A program made the position numbers and the translations under genes. The notes below the pieces were generated by a model. That model saw nothing but the letters and a program-made list of their open reading frames with translations, was not told the DNA's origin and searched no databases. Of a stretch of DNA of 50,454 nt, positions 8,046 through 16,582 are shown piece after piece. The DNA comes from an uncultured Treponema sp. (GTDB taxonomy: Bacteria > Spirochaetota > Spirochaetia > Treponematales > Treponemataceae), in the NCBI GenBank assembly GCA_938039145.1, contig CALHVG010000017.1, forward strand, positions 1-50,454, read 5' to 3'. Every line of letters starts with the position of its first letter. The first letter of the stretch is position 1.

Positions 8046-9524
8046 ATGGGAGAAAATTATTTTAATTCAATTCCGTGGCGAGAGGCGCGTTTGCAGCTGG
8101 GGCATTGCCGTTCGATGGCTAAGGAAGAATTTGACGACGGCGTGAATGCTCTGAAGGGGAAGAAGATTGTTATTGTTGGATGCGGCGCGCAGGGACTGAA
8201 CCAGGGGCTGTGTCTAAGGGATTCCGGGCTTGATGTTGCTTATGCGCTTCGGGAAAGTGCGATTTCTGAAAAACGGCAGTCGTGGAAGAACGCCACTGAA
8301 AATGGATTTGAAGTTGGCGCTTACGACAAAATGATTCCCAGTGCCGACCTGGTTGGAAATCTTACGCCGGACAAGCAGCACAGTTCTGTGATTTCCGAGG
8401 TTATGAAAAGAATGAAGAAAGGTTCTGCGCTTTGGTATTCGCACGGATTTAATATCGTTGAAGAAGGAATGCAGATAAGACCGGACATAACGGTTGTGAT
8501 GTGCGCTCCAAAAGGTCCGGGAACTGAGGTTTATCAGGAATTCAAGCGGGGATTCGGCGTTCCGGATCTTATTGCGGTGCATCCTGCAAACGACCCTGAG
8601 GGGAAGGGCTGGGCTTATGCAAAGGCTTTGGCTGTAGGAATGGGCGGTTCAAGGGCGGGCGTTCTTGAGTCTTCGTTTGTGGCTGAAGTCAAGTCGGACC
8701 TGATGGGCGAGCAGACGATTCTTTGCGGGATGCTTCAGACAGGAACTATCGTGTGCTTTGACAAGATGGTTTCCGAAGGGATTTCTTCCGAATATGCGAC
8801 AAAATTCTTGATGCACGGCTGGAATGTGGTCTCCGAAGCTTTGAAGTGGGGCGGCGTTACGAACATGATGGATCGCCTTTCAAATCCTGCGAAGATTAGG
8901 GCGAACGAACTTTCCAAAGAGATAAAGGAACTTTTGACTCCGCTTTACAGAAAGCACATGGACGACATCATTTCGGGAAAATTTTCTTCCACAATGATGG
9001 AGGACTGGAAAAACAAGGACAAGGATCTGCTTTCGTGGCGAGAGGAGACCGGACGGCTTCCTTTTGAATCGGCGGAAGAGTCGGGCGAGGATATTTCCGA
9101 GCAGGAGTATTTGGACAAGGGAATCCTGCTTGTTGCCATGGTAAAGGCTGGCTGCGAACTTGCGTTTGAGACGATGGTTGATGCCGGAATAAAAAGTGAG
9201 TCCGCATATTACGAGTCTTTGCACGAAGTTCCGCTTATCGCAAACCTTATAGACAGAAAGCGGCTTTACGAGATGAATCGGGTGATTTCCGACACGGCAG
9301 AGTACGGTTGCTATCTATTTGCACGCGTCGCCGCTCCGCTTATGGAAAAAAGCCTTATGCCTAAGCTTCATGCCGACGTTATCGGAAAGGGGCTTGAAGT
9401 AAAGGATTCTTCCGTTTCGAATCAGGTTTTGGTGCAAGTGAACGCCGAAATCCGTAACCACCCGATTGAAGTAGTGGGAAGAAAACTTCGCGCGTACATG
9501 ACAGGAATGAAGGCGGTTTTGTAA
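8046..9524 (+). CDS. ilvC: ketol-acid reductoisomerase (class II)
   Basis: A 492-residue enzyme that isomerises and reduces acetolactate or acetohydroxybutyrate with NADPH and Mg2+, the second common step of valine, leucine and isoleucine synthesis in the cytoplasm. The Rossmann motif VGCGAQGLNQG is at about residues 44-54. The N-terminal catalytic domain continues through SHGFNI and CAPKGPGTEV, and two tandem knotted C-terminal domains follow. The length matches the long class II form of enterobacteria and plants rather than the roughly 330-residue class I form. AGAGGA precedes the ATG at normal spacing. It stands alone here: no ilvB, ilvN, ilvD or leu genes are adjacent. A terminator hairpin follows. 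It is the first clearly core gene to the right of the integron-like region. Confidence 0.96.
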   Translation: MGENYFNSIPWREARLQLGHCRSMAKEEFDDGVNALKGKKIVIVGCGAQGLNQGLCLRDSGLDVAYALRESAISEKRQSWKNATENGFEVGAYDKMIPSADLVGNLTPDKQHSSVISEVMKRMKKGSALWYSHGFNIVEEGMQIRPDITVVMCAPKGPGTEVYQEFKRGFGVPDLIAVHPANDPEGKGWAYAKALAVGMGGSRAGVLESSFVAEVKSDLMGEQTILCGMLQTGTIVCFDKMVSEGISSEYATKFLMHGWNVVSEALKWGGVTNMMDRLSNPAKIRANELSKEIKELLTPLYRKHMDDIISGKFSSTMMEDWKNKDKDLLSWREETGRLPFESAEESGEDISEQEYLDKGILLVAMVKAGCELAFETMVDAGIKSESAYYESLHEVPLIANLIDRKRLYEMNRVISDTAEYGCYLFARVAAPLMEKSLMPKLHADVIGKGLEVKDSSVSNQVLVQVNAEIRNHPIEVVGRKLRAYMTGMKAVL

Positions 9525-9562
9525 GGCGAAAGTTTTTTAAGCCAATGCATTCCCAAAAACTG

Positions 9563-9597
9563 AAAATCCGGAGTTTTGTAAAAATGCCGGATTTTTT
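9563..9597 (+). terminator. Rho-independent terminator after ilvC
   Basis: AAAATCCGG (9563-9571) pairs with CCGGATTTTTT (9587-9597), a short GC stem ending in a T run about 40 bases after the ilvC stop. Confidence 0.7.
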
Positions 9598-9628
9598 GGT
9601 TTGGTATGCTTTTGGAACGGAATGTTTA

Positions 9629-9760
9629 TTTTAAGCGGTACAATATAGTACCGCTTAAAAACGCTGCGAGTTTCCCTTTCGGCAAACTCGCAGATTTACG
9701 TGTGTGCTTTTGCGCACGGATGCAGCGGTTAAGAGAATTGATATTCTCTTAACCGCTGCA
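9629..9760. repeat. multi-hairpin palindromic element related to 6448-6607
   Basis: Within the 9525-9923 gap, four hairpins stand in a row: TTTTAAGCGGTAC/GTACCGCTTAAAA (13 bp, 9629-9660), CTGCGAGTTT/AAACTCGCAG (9664-9693), GTGTGC/GCGCAC (about 9702-9716) and an 18-bp perfect stem TGCAGCGGTTAAGAGAAT with a TGAT loop (9721-9760). The 18 bases at 9656-9673 are identical to those in the nuclease-gene insertion, while the first hairpin keeps its TTTTA...TAAAA ends but has a different interior. No reading frame crosses it. Confidence 0.8.
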
Positions 9761-9923
9761 TTTTAAGGAATGAAAAGCCTCGCCAAATCTGCAAGATTTC
9801 TTAGGATGCGATTTTATTGCGGCTGAAAAATATTCTAAAAAAAATAAAAAAATCGGGCGGCTTAGATAAAAGGGCGCCTAATTTTTTTTGCGAAAACAGA
9901 CTTTGTGTGATAATATTACCCGA

Positions 9924-11954
9924 ATGAGAGATTTCAAGAAAACAAGAAGATTAAACCTAAGAACAAAATTTGCCCTCATTGCATTGGTCGCCGCCTTGCA
10001 GATGACGGTTCTTGTGGTGTTATCTTTTTTAGGAATAGGATTTATAAATCGCCTGACAGATTATCAGTACCTTCAGCGTTCGGTGCAGCTTGGATTTTCC
10101 AACATAACCAATTATCTGAATCAGACTGTTTCGTGGGCGATAGAACCGGACACTCTTTACACGGAATGGAACGAAAAGCTGGTGTCGTTGAACAAAAAGT
10201 TCCATAAACTTCATGACGACAAAGTTACCAAATATTTTGGAAAGGATTTTGCTGACAACCTTATGACGGTTAAGAGCCGCTGGTCAAAAATCCTTGGCAT
10301 GATAAATCCGTTCAACAATCAGTATAAAACGATGCAGGAAATCGCGCTTTCCGACGAGGTAAAATCTTTGGTAAGACGAAGCGGAATTCAGGTGGCGTTC
10401 GAGCGTTTTCCCGAGGATGAGAACGTGAATCTTTTGTACAGCCAGCAATTTTTGATTCGCAACCAGATGAAAGACATCATGAAAGAGGAGGCCTCGTTGA
10501 AGGAAAGCCTTGAAGTCATGAATGAAATGCTTGGAATTCAGGTTGAAAGAATCAGCAGACTTCTTTATGCGATGGAGATTTTTTTGGGAGCTGTTTTTGT
10601 GGTTCTTATTTTTGTTCTGATTAGGCTTGGAACAGGAGTTGTGAGCAAAAACATTCTTCGAGTCCGGGATTTTTCGTCCGGTTTGGCTGAAAAAGATTTT
10701 AGGCACAGCATTGTTCCGTCCGGAAGCACGGAAATGCAGGACCTCATGGGAAATATGAACGGAATGGTAAAAGCCGTGAACGATTTTTTCATCGTTGTAA
10801 AGAAAACTGCGGCACGGGCGATTTCTTCCGGCTATTCGATAAACGATTCCGCTTCAAGCACTGCCGCCGCGACTAAAGAAATCAACGGAAGCATAGAGGC
10901 GATAAGTTCCGAGTTCGAGCATATCGATAAATCCGTGACAAACGCCGCTCGTGCCATCGAAGAAATAAACCGGCAGGTTGAAACATTGGTCGTGGATAAT
11001 GCCGAGCAGACATCTGCAATCGACGAAAGCACAAGTTCGATTTCCTCTATGGTGAACGCCCTTATTTCGATAAAGGAAAATGCCCTTTTACGCACTAAGA
11101 ATGCCGAAGAAATGAAGTCGCTTGTGTTTGACGGAGACCAGAAAATCGCCTTTACTGCGTCCGTTCTTGAGGATGTTATGACCCAGCTTGACGAGATTGC
11201 GGAAATCATAACGATTATCGATGGCGTTTCTGAAAAAACGAATCTTCTTTCGATGAACGCCGCGATAGAGTCTGCCCACGCAGGAGATGCCGGAAAAGGA
11301 TTTGCCGTGGTTGCCGAGGAGATAAAAGTTCTTGCGGAATCGACGGCGACAAATGCGCAAAAAATAAACGATTCCATCACCAACATAATAAACAAGGTTA
11401 CGGAAGCTACTAAGGCGAGCCACGCTGCGACCCTTGCGTTCGGAAAGGTGAGTTCGCATTCCGCTGTTGTTATAGATTCGTTCAAGGAAATTTCGGGCGG
11501 ACTTGAAGAACTTGGCTCCAGGGCAAGCCAAATCACCCAAAAGACCGACATTACCGCCGATGCCGCCGACAAAATCAACGGATATTGCGTAAACATTGCT
11601 TCTCAGCAGGATACGATTTCGGAGGAGATTTCATCGATTGAAAAACTTTTCAAGCAGGTGATTCAAGTTTTTAACGGGATAAAAAAAGGCACTGGAAATA
11701 TCGTCGAAAGGATGGAAACCGTCGGGAATTTGAGCAAGGAAGGCTACAGAAATATGGCGGACCTTGAAAATGTGCTTGAACAGTTCAAGACTACAAGCGA
11801 CGACGATGAGGAAATCCAGTTTGAAGTCAATGAAAATCCCATCGAAAAAATAATATCGTCAGAATTGCAACAGCAGATTGAACGCGGATGCGAAAATTGT
11901 TCCGACGGTATGGATTCCGTGGAATTCGATCCGGATTCAGTTGAGGAATGCTGA
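9924..11954 (+). CDS. methyl-accepting chemotaxis protein
   Basis: A 676-residue transmembrane chemoreceptor. After a basic N-terminus come a first membrane segment (about residues 15-40), a roughly 170-residue periplasmic ligand-binding region of no recognised fold, a second membrane segment (about 210-235), a HAMP-like region and a long coiled-coil signalling domain. The highly conserved hairpin tip is clear: EKTNLLSMNAAIESAHAGDAG followed by GKGFAVVAEEI. This tip binds CheA and CheW; the ligand is unknown. No C-terminal CheR-tethering pentapeptide is seen. The ATG at 9924 is chosen over the upstream TTG at 9888. A TAATAT box (9911-9916) ends seven bases before the ATG and no ribosome-binding site is visible, so the mRNA may be leaderless. 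No other chemotaxis genes are nearby. Confidence 0.92.
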   Translation: MRDFKKTRRLNLRTKFALIALVAALQMTVLVVLSFLGIGFINRLTDYQYLQRSVQLGFSNITNYLNQTVSWAIEPDTLYTEWNEKLVSLNKKFHKLHDDKVTKYFGKDFADNLMTVKSRWSKILGMINPFNNQYKTMQEIALSDEVKSLVRRSGIQVAFERFPEDENVNLLYSQQFLIRNQMKDIMKEEASLKESLEVMNEMLGIQVERISRLLYAMEIFLGAVFVVLIFVLIRLGTGVVSKNILRVRDFSSGLAEKDFRHSIVPSGSTEMQDLMGNMNGMVKAVNDFFIVVKKTAARAISSGYSINDSASSTAAATKEINGSIEAISSEFEHIDKSVTNAARAIEEINRQVETLVVDNAEQTSAIDESTSSISSMVNALISIKENALLRTKNAEEMKSLVFDGDQKIAFTASVLEDVMTQLDEIAEIITIIDGVSEKTNLLSMNAAIESAHAGDAGKGFAVVAEEIKVLAESTATNAQKINDSITNIINKVTEATKASHAATLAFGKVSSHSAVVIDSFKEISGGLEELGSRASQITQKTDITADAADKINGYCVNIASQQDTISEEISSIEKLFKQVIQVFNGIKKGTGNIVERMETVGNLSKEGYRNMADLENVLEQFKTTSDDDEEIQFEVNENPIEKIISSELQQQIERGCENCSDGMDSVEFDPDSVEEC

Positions 11955-12101
11955 TTTTTTGAGGTGCAAAAAAAAAATTGCGCCTCGCAGTCGATTCTCA
12001 TCGGCGAATTCCCCAATGATGAAAGCATAATTTTTACAATTCAGTCGAAACCTCAAATCGTCCCTATTAAAACTCATCTGTTTATATGCTACAATCCCTT
12101 C

Positions 12102-13103
12102 ATGCTTGGATTTTTTTTCAGAAAGAATTTTTACGAAGGTTGGGACAATGTCCTGCTTTTCTTTGTTCCAAACCTGATTTTGGATGCTGTTATTGTTGTT
12201 CTTGGAATCGGAGCTTTTTTTGTCACCAAGATTCCTGAAAGTCTTGCCGTGCTTGGTGTTGCGCTTTGGGCATTTTTTGCGCTTGCCCTGATTCTGTGCG
12301 CTTCCATAATGGCGCTTGCGTGGGCGGAAAGTGCCGCTGAGATAGTGGATTACGGCGTCCTCGAACTCAGAGATTTTTTTAAGGCAATAAAAGGCTGCGT
12401 AAAGGACGGGATAAAATACGGTCTTGTTCTCTACGTTGTTACGATAATTACTATTGTCGGCGCAATTTATTATTTAAAGCCGCAGTTCAATTCCCGTGTT
12501 TCTTTGCAGAAAAGCATGATTGAGGCGGAAGGCAGAATGGAAAGTGAAATTGCAGGGGAAAACGATTCTTCGGTAAAACTAAAAACTGGCGAGCAGGATT
12601 CCTTTGCGGGACTTCTTGCCGGATTCATGTTTCTGTGGATTTCCGCTTCGATTTATATGGGACTTTTTTGGTATCCAGCTTTGCGTTCGCTTCTGCATGA
12701 CCGTTTTGGAAAAAGCATGAAAAAATGTTTTGTGATTCTGTTCGATAATTTCGGAAAAAGTTTTGTGATTAGTCTGTACAATATTTTTCTGCTTTTTATG
12801 TCGGTCATTCTTCTTGGTCTTGCCCCCGGACTTGCCGGAATCGGACTTTCCAGGGAGAACGCAATGTATCTTCTTTTGAAAAAATATGACTATCTTGCGG
12901 AACTCGATAAAGAAAACGAACCGAAAAACAGCCGCAAACGAAGAAGAATTCCTTGGGGCGAAATACTGGAAGACGATATCGCGGCGACAGGCACAAGGAC
13001 GCTGAAGGGATTTTTTATGCCGTGGAAGGAGCTTGAGGAGCAGGGTGCAAAAGACGTAAAGCGTCCGAAACTCGAAGAAGAAGATGAGAAGTGGAAGGAG
13101 TAG
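12102..13103 (+). CDS. polytopic membrane protein of unknown function
   Basis: A 333-residue protein with about five hydrophobic segments: around residues 10-40, 45-72, 105-130, 170-195 and 220-250. A charged cytoplasmic tail is rich in lysine, arginine and glutamate and includes SRKRRRIPWGE. I do not recognise a family; the topology recalls small conserved spirochaetal permease-like proteins but there is no transporter motif. The ATG at 12102 is preferred to the ORF's upstream alternative because TACAAT (12090-12095) ends six bases before it, a leaderless arrangement with no Shine-Dalgarno sequence. A bidirectional terminator separates it from the convergent fusA cluster. Confidence 0.7.
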   Translation: MLGFFFRKNFYEGWDNVLLFFVPNLILDAVIVVLGIGAFFVTKIPESLAVLGVALWAFFALALILCASIMALAWAESAAEIVDYGVLELRDFFKAIKGCVKDGIKYGLVLYVVTIITIVGAIYYLKPQFNSRVSLQKSMIEAEGRMESEIAGENDSSVKLKTGEQDSFAGLLAGFMFLWISASIYMGLFWYPALRSLLHDRFGKSMKKCFVILFDNFGKSFVISLYNIFLLFMSVILLGLAPGLAGIGLSRENAMYLLLKKYDYLAELDKENEPKNSRKRRRIPWGEILEDDIAATGTRTLKGFFMPWKELEEQGAKDVKRPKLEEEDEKWKE

Positions 13104-13201
13104 CGGACAGCCGATTATCGGTTTAAGAATTGCAAAAAAATCCGTTGCATAAAAAACGACTGTCACGAAACGGATGGAATTGTCCGGTTTTTCGTGCATA
13201 A

Positions 13202-13235
13202 AAAAATCCGCCCGAAAATCATCGAGCGGATTTTT
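13202..13235. terminator. bidirectional Rho-independent terminator
   Basis: AAAAATCCGC (13202-13211) pairs with GCGGATTTTT (13226-13235). It has A and T runs on both sides and sits between the convergent genes at 12102-13103 and 13255-13932, so it can serve both strands. Confidence 0.8.
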
Positions 13236-13254
13236 GCTTTTCAGACCTATAAGT

Positions 13255-13932
13255 CTATTTTGACATCAGCATTGTTTTTGAGTCAATTTTTAGGCTTACC
13301 GGTTCGATTTCCTTGTCATCGGATTTCAGCACGGTGAGTTCCACGCTGTTTCCGCTTGATGCAAGATGCCCCACCGTAGAAAAATACGGAAGAAAATCTT
13401 TGCTTACTGTTTCGGAAAGTTTTGCGGCCTCGTTTGTATCGCTGAACCAAGCTACGATTTTCTCGGATTTTACATAGTCTGCGACCGATGCAATATCCTC
13501 TTTTGAGATTTTTGAAAAATCAGCACCGTCTACGACTATGGCAGAGATGTTCGTTCCGCCTTCTTTCAGAGCCTTTATTGTTCGCACAACTTTTGGCAAG
13601 GTGAAATTTTCCTGATTGAAGTTCAGTATGATTCTGTTGCTGACAATCGATTCGTTCAATTCCGTCGTATCGCCGAAATTCTTTTTCTTGCCGATTTCCG
13701 AAAGCACGTTCTCATACCATGTGATTACGTTTGACGAATGCTGGTCAAACGACACGTGGACGAGCGGCTTGTCCTGGATAAGGGCATCCAGACCGAACTG
13801 AACAAGCACGGATGTTTTTCCCAATCCTTTTTTTGCCGTTATAAGTCCCATCTGACCTGATTTTAGACCGCCGTCGGAAATTTTTTCGAACAACCTGACC
13901 GGGCTATGATTTATAAGATCCTGTTTTACCAT
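13255..13932 (-). CDS. RecA/KaiC-like P-loop ATPase
   Basis: A 225-residue protein with a RecA-fold ATPase core. The Walker A motif TAKKGLGKTS is at about residues 32-41. It is followed by a FGLDALIQDKPLVHVSFDQHS strand-helix, and a Walker B-like strand AIVVDGADFS lies near residue 130. This resembles the KaiC/DnaB-C/RadA group, but the protein is shorter than a helicase and lacks a second domain, so its activity is unknown. AGGAGG lies seven bases upstream of the ATG. It starts 32 bases after the fusA stop on the same strand, so the two are probably co-transcribed and the protein may relate to translation or a housekeeping signal. A role in DNA repair cannot be excluded. Confidence 0.65.
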   Translation of the reverse strand: MVKQDLINHSPVRLFEKISDGGLKSGQMGLITAKKGLGKTSVLVQFGLDALIQDKPLVHVSFDQHSSNVITWYENVLSEIGKKKNFGDTTELNESIVSNRIILNFNQENFTLPKVVRTIKALKEGGTNISAIVVDGADFSKISKEDIASVADYVKSEKIVAWFSDTNEAAKLSETVSKDFLPYFSTVGHLASSGNSVELTVLKSDDKEIEPVSLKIDSKTMLMSK

Positions 13933-13964
13933 AAATAAAATCCTCCTGAATGAACGGTTTTCCG

Positions 13965-16055
13965 TTATTTGTTACCCTTTGCCTTTTCTTCCTGATGTTT
14001 CTTTATCAGTTCGTCGGCAACGGTGTTAGGAACTTTTCCGTATTTCAGGAATTCCATGGTGAATTCTCCCTTTCCCTGGGTTGAAGAGCGGAGAATGGTA
14101 GAAAAACCGAACATTTCTGAAAGCGGAACTTCCGCATTCACTACGGATGTGTTGTTCTCGTCCGTGGTCTCGCCGATAATCCCTCGTCTTTGGTTTATAA
14201 GACCGAAAACGTTTCCCTGGAATTCGTTAGGAGCCGCAATCTGAACTTTCATTATAGGCTCAAGAATTACAGGCTTCGCTTTTGAATATCCCTCCCGGAA
14301 CGCTCCGATAGCAGCGGTCTGGAATGCGTTGTCGTTTGAGTCCACAGGGTGATACTGACCATCGTTTATCGTGATTTTTACGCCCACGATAGGAGCTCCG
14401 ATAAGCGAACCTTCCTTGACAGCCTTCTGGAATCCCTTGTCGCACGAAGGAATGAACTCGTTAGGAATTGCGCCGCCTTTTATTGAGTCAACAAACTCGT
14501 AGTCCTTTTCCGAATCAGGCTCCATGAATCCTGCGACTCTACCGTACTGACCTGAACCACCGGTCTGCTTTTTGTGGGTATAGTTAAAGTCTCCGCGTGC
14601 GGTTATAGATTCCCTGTATGCTACCTGCGGAGCGCCTGTGGTTACCTCGCAGTTGTATTCTCGTTTCATTCGTTCTACATAGACTGCAAGATGAAGTTCG
14701 CCCATTCCCTTGATGATTGTTTCGTTGGATTCGGGGTCGGTGTATGTCTGGAACGTAGGATCTTCCTTTGTGAACCTGTTCAACGCCTTTGAAAGCTGCA
14801 TAGAAGCCTGCTTGTCCTTTGGCGTTATCGAAAGTGAGATTACCGGCTCAGGAACAAACATTGATGCCATTGAAAGATTTACTCCGCCACCTGTGAACGT
14901 GTCGCCGGAAGCGCAGTCCACGCCGAAGAGGGCAACGATGTCGCCTGCGCAACCTTCGTTGATGTCTTCCATCTGGGCAGAATTCATTCGTACAAGTCGT
15001 CCGACCTTGAATTTCTTCTTGTTGCGGGTGTTGTACAGTTCCTCGCCTTTCTTGATTTTTCCCTGATATACGCGGGTGTATGTCAACTGACCGTACTGTC
15101 CGTCGTCAAGTTTGAATGCCAATGCCACGCAAGGCTTGTTGTCCACGGATTCAAGCGGAACTTCCGCTTCGTTGTTATCCAAATCGAGGGCGACATTCTT
15201 TACTTCATTAGGAGCCGGAAGATAGCGGGTAACCGCATCAAGCAGAGGCTGGATTCCCTTGTTCACGTGGGCGGAACCCAAGAAAACGCCTACAAACTGT
15301 TCGGAAATTGTTCCTTTTCGGATTGCTTCGATAAGCTGAGCCTCATCAGGTTCCTGTCCTTCAAGGACTTTTTCCATAAGGTCGTCGTCAAAGTTGCAGG
15401 CTTCCTCGACCATTTCCTGTCGATACCTTTTTGCGTCTTCCACAAGGTGAGAAGGAATTTCTGCGATACGGATATTTTCGCCGTTTGCGCCGTCAAAATA
15501 AATTGCCTTCATGGCAACCAAATCCACGACTCCTTCAAGTTTTTCCTCAAGACCGATAGGAAGTTCCATCATGTGGGCGTTGAGACCCAATTTATCCCTA
15601 AGCTGTCCGCACACACGGATAGGATTTGCTCCTTGTCGGTCACATTTATTCACAAATGCAATTCGAGGCACGTGATAGCGTTTCAACTGGCGGTCTACAG
15701 TGATTGACTGGGACTGAACTCCGGCAACGGCGCAAAGAATCATTATCGCACCGTCCAAAACTCTAAGAGAGCGTTCTACTTCTACCGTGAAGTCTACGTG
15801 GCCCGGAGTGTCGATAAGGTTTATGGTGTAATCTTTCCACTGAACCTGTGTTGCTGCCGACTGGATTGTGATTCCGCGCTCGCGTTCCAATTCCATGTTG
15901 TCCATAACAGCACCGACACCATCTTTTCCGCGAACTTCGTGAATCGCATGAATCTTGTTACAATAGAACAGAATTCGTTCAGAAGTTGTTGTTTTTCCTG
16001 AGTCAATGTGGGCACTGATACCGATATTTCTCATCTTTGAAATATCAAAAGCCAT
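13965..16055 (-). CDS. fusA: elongation factor G (spirochaete/mitochondrial EFG1-like)
   Basis: A 696-residue translational GTPase that drives tRNA-mRNA translocation on the ribosome. Domain I carries G1 AHIDSGKTTT (about residues 15-24), G2 ERERGITIQSA, G3 DTPGHVDF and G4 NKCD. Domains II-V follow, ending in the GFSTILRSSTQGKGEFTMEF segment typical of EF-G. The serine in the P-loop (HIDSGKTT rather than HIDAGKTT) marks the spd/mitochondrial EFG1 branch known in spirochaetes, where a second paralogue handles recycling; that paralogue is not in this window. AGAGGT precedes the ATG. The promoter is clear: TTGATA and TATATT with 17-bp spacing upstream. A RecA-like ATPase gene follows in the same direction. 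Confidence 0.95.
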   Translation of the reverse strand: MAFDISKMRNIGISAHIDSGKTTTSERILFYCNKIHAIHEVRGKDGVGAVMDNMELERERGITIQSAATQVQWKDYTINLIDTPGHVDFTVEVERSLRVLDGAIMILCAVAGVQSQSITVDRQLKRYHVPRIAFVNKCDRQGANPIRVCGQLRDKLGLNAHMMELPIGLEEKLEGVVDLVAMKAIYFDGANGENIRIAEIPSHLVEDAKRYRQEMVEEACNFDDDLMEKVLEGQEPDEAQLIEAIRKGTISEQFVGVFLGSAHVNKGIQPLLDAVTRYLPAPNEVKNVALDLDNNEAEVPLESVDNKPCVALAFKLDDGQYGQLTYTRVYQGKIKKGEELYNTRNKKKFKVGRLVRMNSAQMEDINEGCAGDIVALFGVDCASGDTFTGGGVNLSMASMFVPEPVISLSITPKDKQASMQLSKALNRFTKEDPTFQTYTDPESNETIIKGMGELHLAVYVERMKREYNCEVTTGAPQVAYRESITARGDFNYTHKKQTGGSGQYGRVAGFMEPDSEKDYEFVDSIKGGAIPNEFIPSCDKGFQKAVKEGSLIGAPIVGVKITINDGQYHPVDSNDNAFQTAAIGAFREGYSKAKPVILEPIMKVQIAAPNEFQGNVFGLINQRRGIIGETTDENNTSVVNAEVPLSEMFGFSTILRSSTQGKGEFTMEFLKYGKVPNTVADELIKKHQEEKAKGNK

Positions 16056-16097
16056 ATTGTTACCTCTTTAAAAATTAATTTCGATTTTAGTTCCAAT

Positions 16098-16126
16098 AAT
16101 ATAATGAAAATGGGAATGCGTATCAA
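16098..16126 (-). promoter_or_regulatory. sigma-70 promoter of fusA
   Basis: On the minus strand, TTGATA (16121-16126) and TATATT (16098-16103) are separated by exactly 17 bases. They lie about 40 bases upstream of the fusA start and leave a short leader carrying AGAGGT. Confidence 0.75.
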
Positions 16127-16368
16127 CAGCCCGCAAAAACGCGCTAAAATCAATATTTGCTTTGCTTTTATTCAACAAGGAAAAAGAAAATCTTTGCCGA
16201 TTTCGGTTCACCGATTTATAGAAGAATTGCATTTTGCCGAAATCGCAGAAAATTGAAAAACAAGTTTCAGATTATTGAAATATTATAAAAATCTGTCATT
16301 TTTTTGAATTCTCCGCAAAATTTAATTTTTACGACGGAAAAGAGTTTTCATAAAATTTTCAAAAACTA

Positions 16369-16582
16369 TTGTCTAAGAAATAAAATTGTGTTATGTTGCG
16401 TGCGGTTTTAGGTGTGCCTGAAAAACACGGTCGGACTGTGAAATCCGAACTATATGCAAACTATGTGGCGGAGAGTTGTTGTCACTTTTTTACAGGCATT
16501 TTGAAGACGGACGCTTTTTCTTTTTAGTGCCGATTGAAAAGCGGTCTTTTATGAATCTGAAGGGAAGATTTTAGGAGAATCG
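16369..16582 (+). promoter_or_regulatory. promoter and long 5' leader of SUMF1-type lipoprotein
   Basis: TTGTCT (16369-16374) and TATGTT (16392-16397) with 17-bp spacing form a plausible promoter. The transcript would carry about 180 untranslated bases with a small hairpin TCGGA/TCCGA (16431-16448) and end in TAGGAGA before the ATG at 16583. No known riboswitch class is recognised. The rest of the 16056-16582 gap (about 16130-16365) is AT-rich with nothing else supported. Confidence 0.5.

Noticed and set aside
10832..11596. A 254-residue open frame on the minus strand inside the chemotaxis receptor gene
   Set aside because: The receptor's coding frame is strongly supported by motifs; the antisense frame is serine/isoleucine-rich shadow sequence with no start signal.
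11961..11986. GAGGTGCAA/TTGCGCCTC inverted repeat after the chemoreceptor as a terminator
   Set aside because: No T run follows the stem on the plus strand and the run of A fills the loop, so terminator function is not supported.
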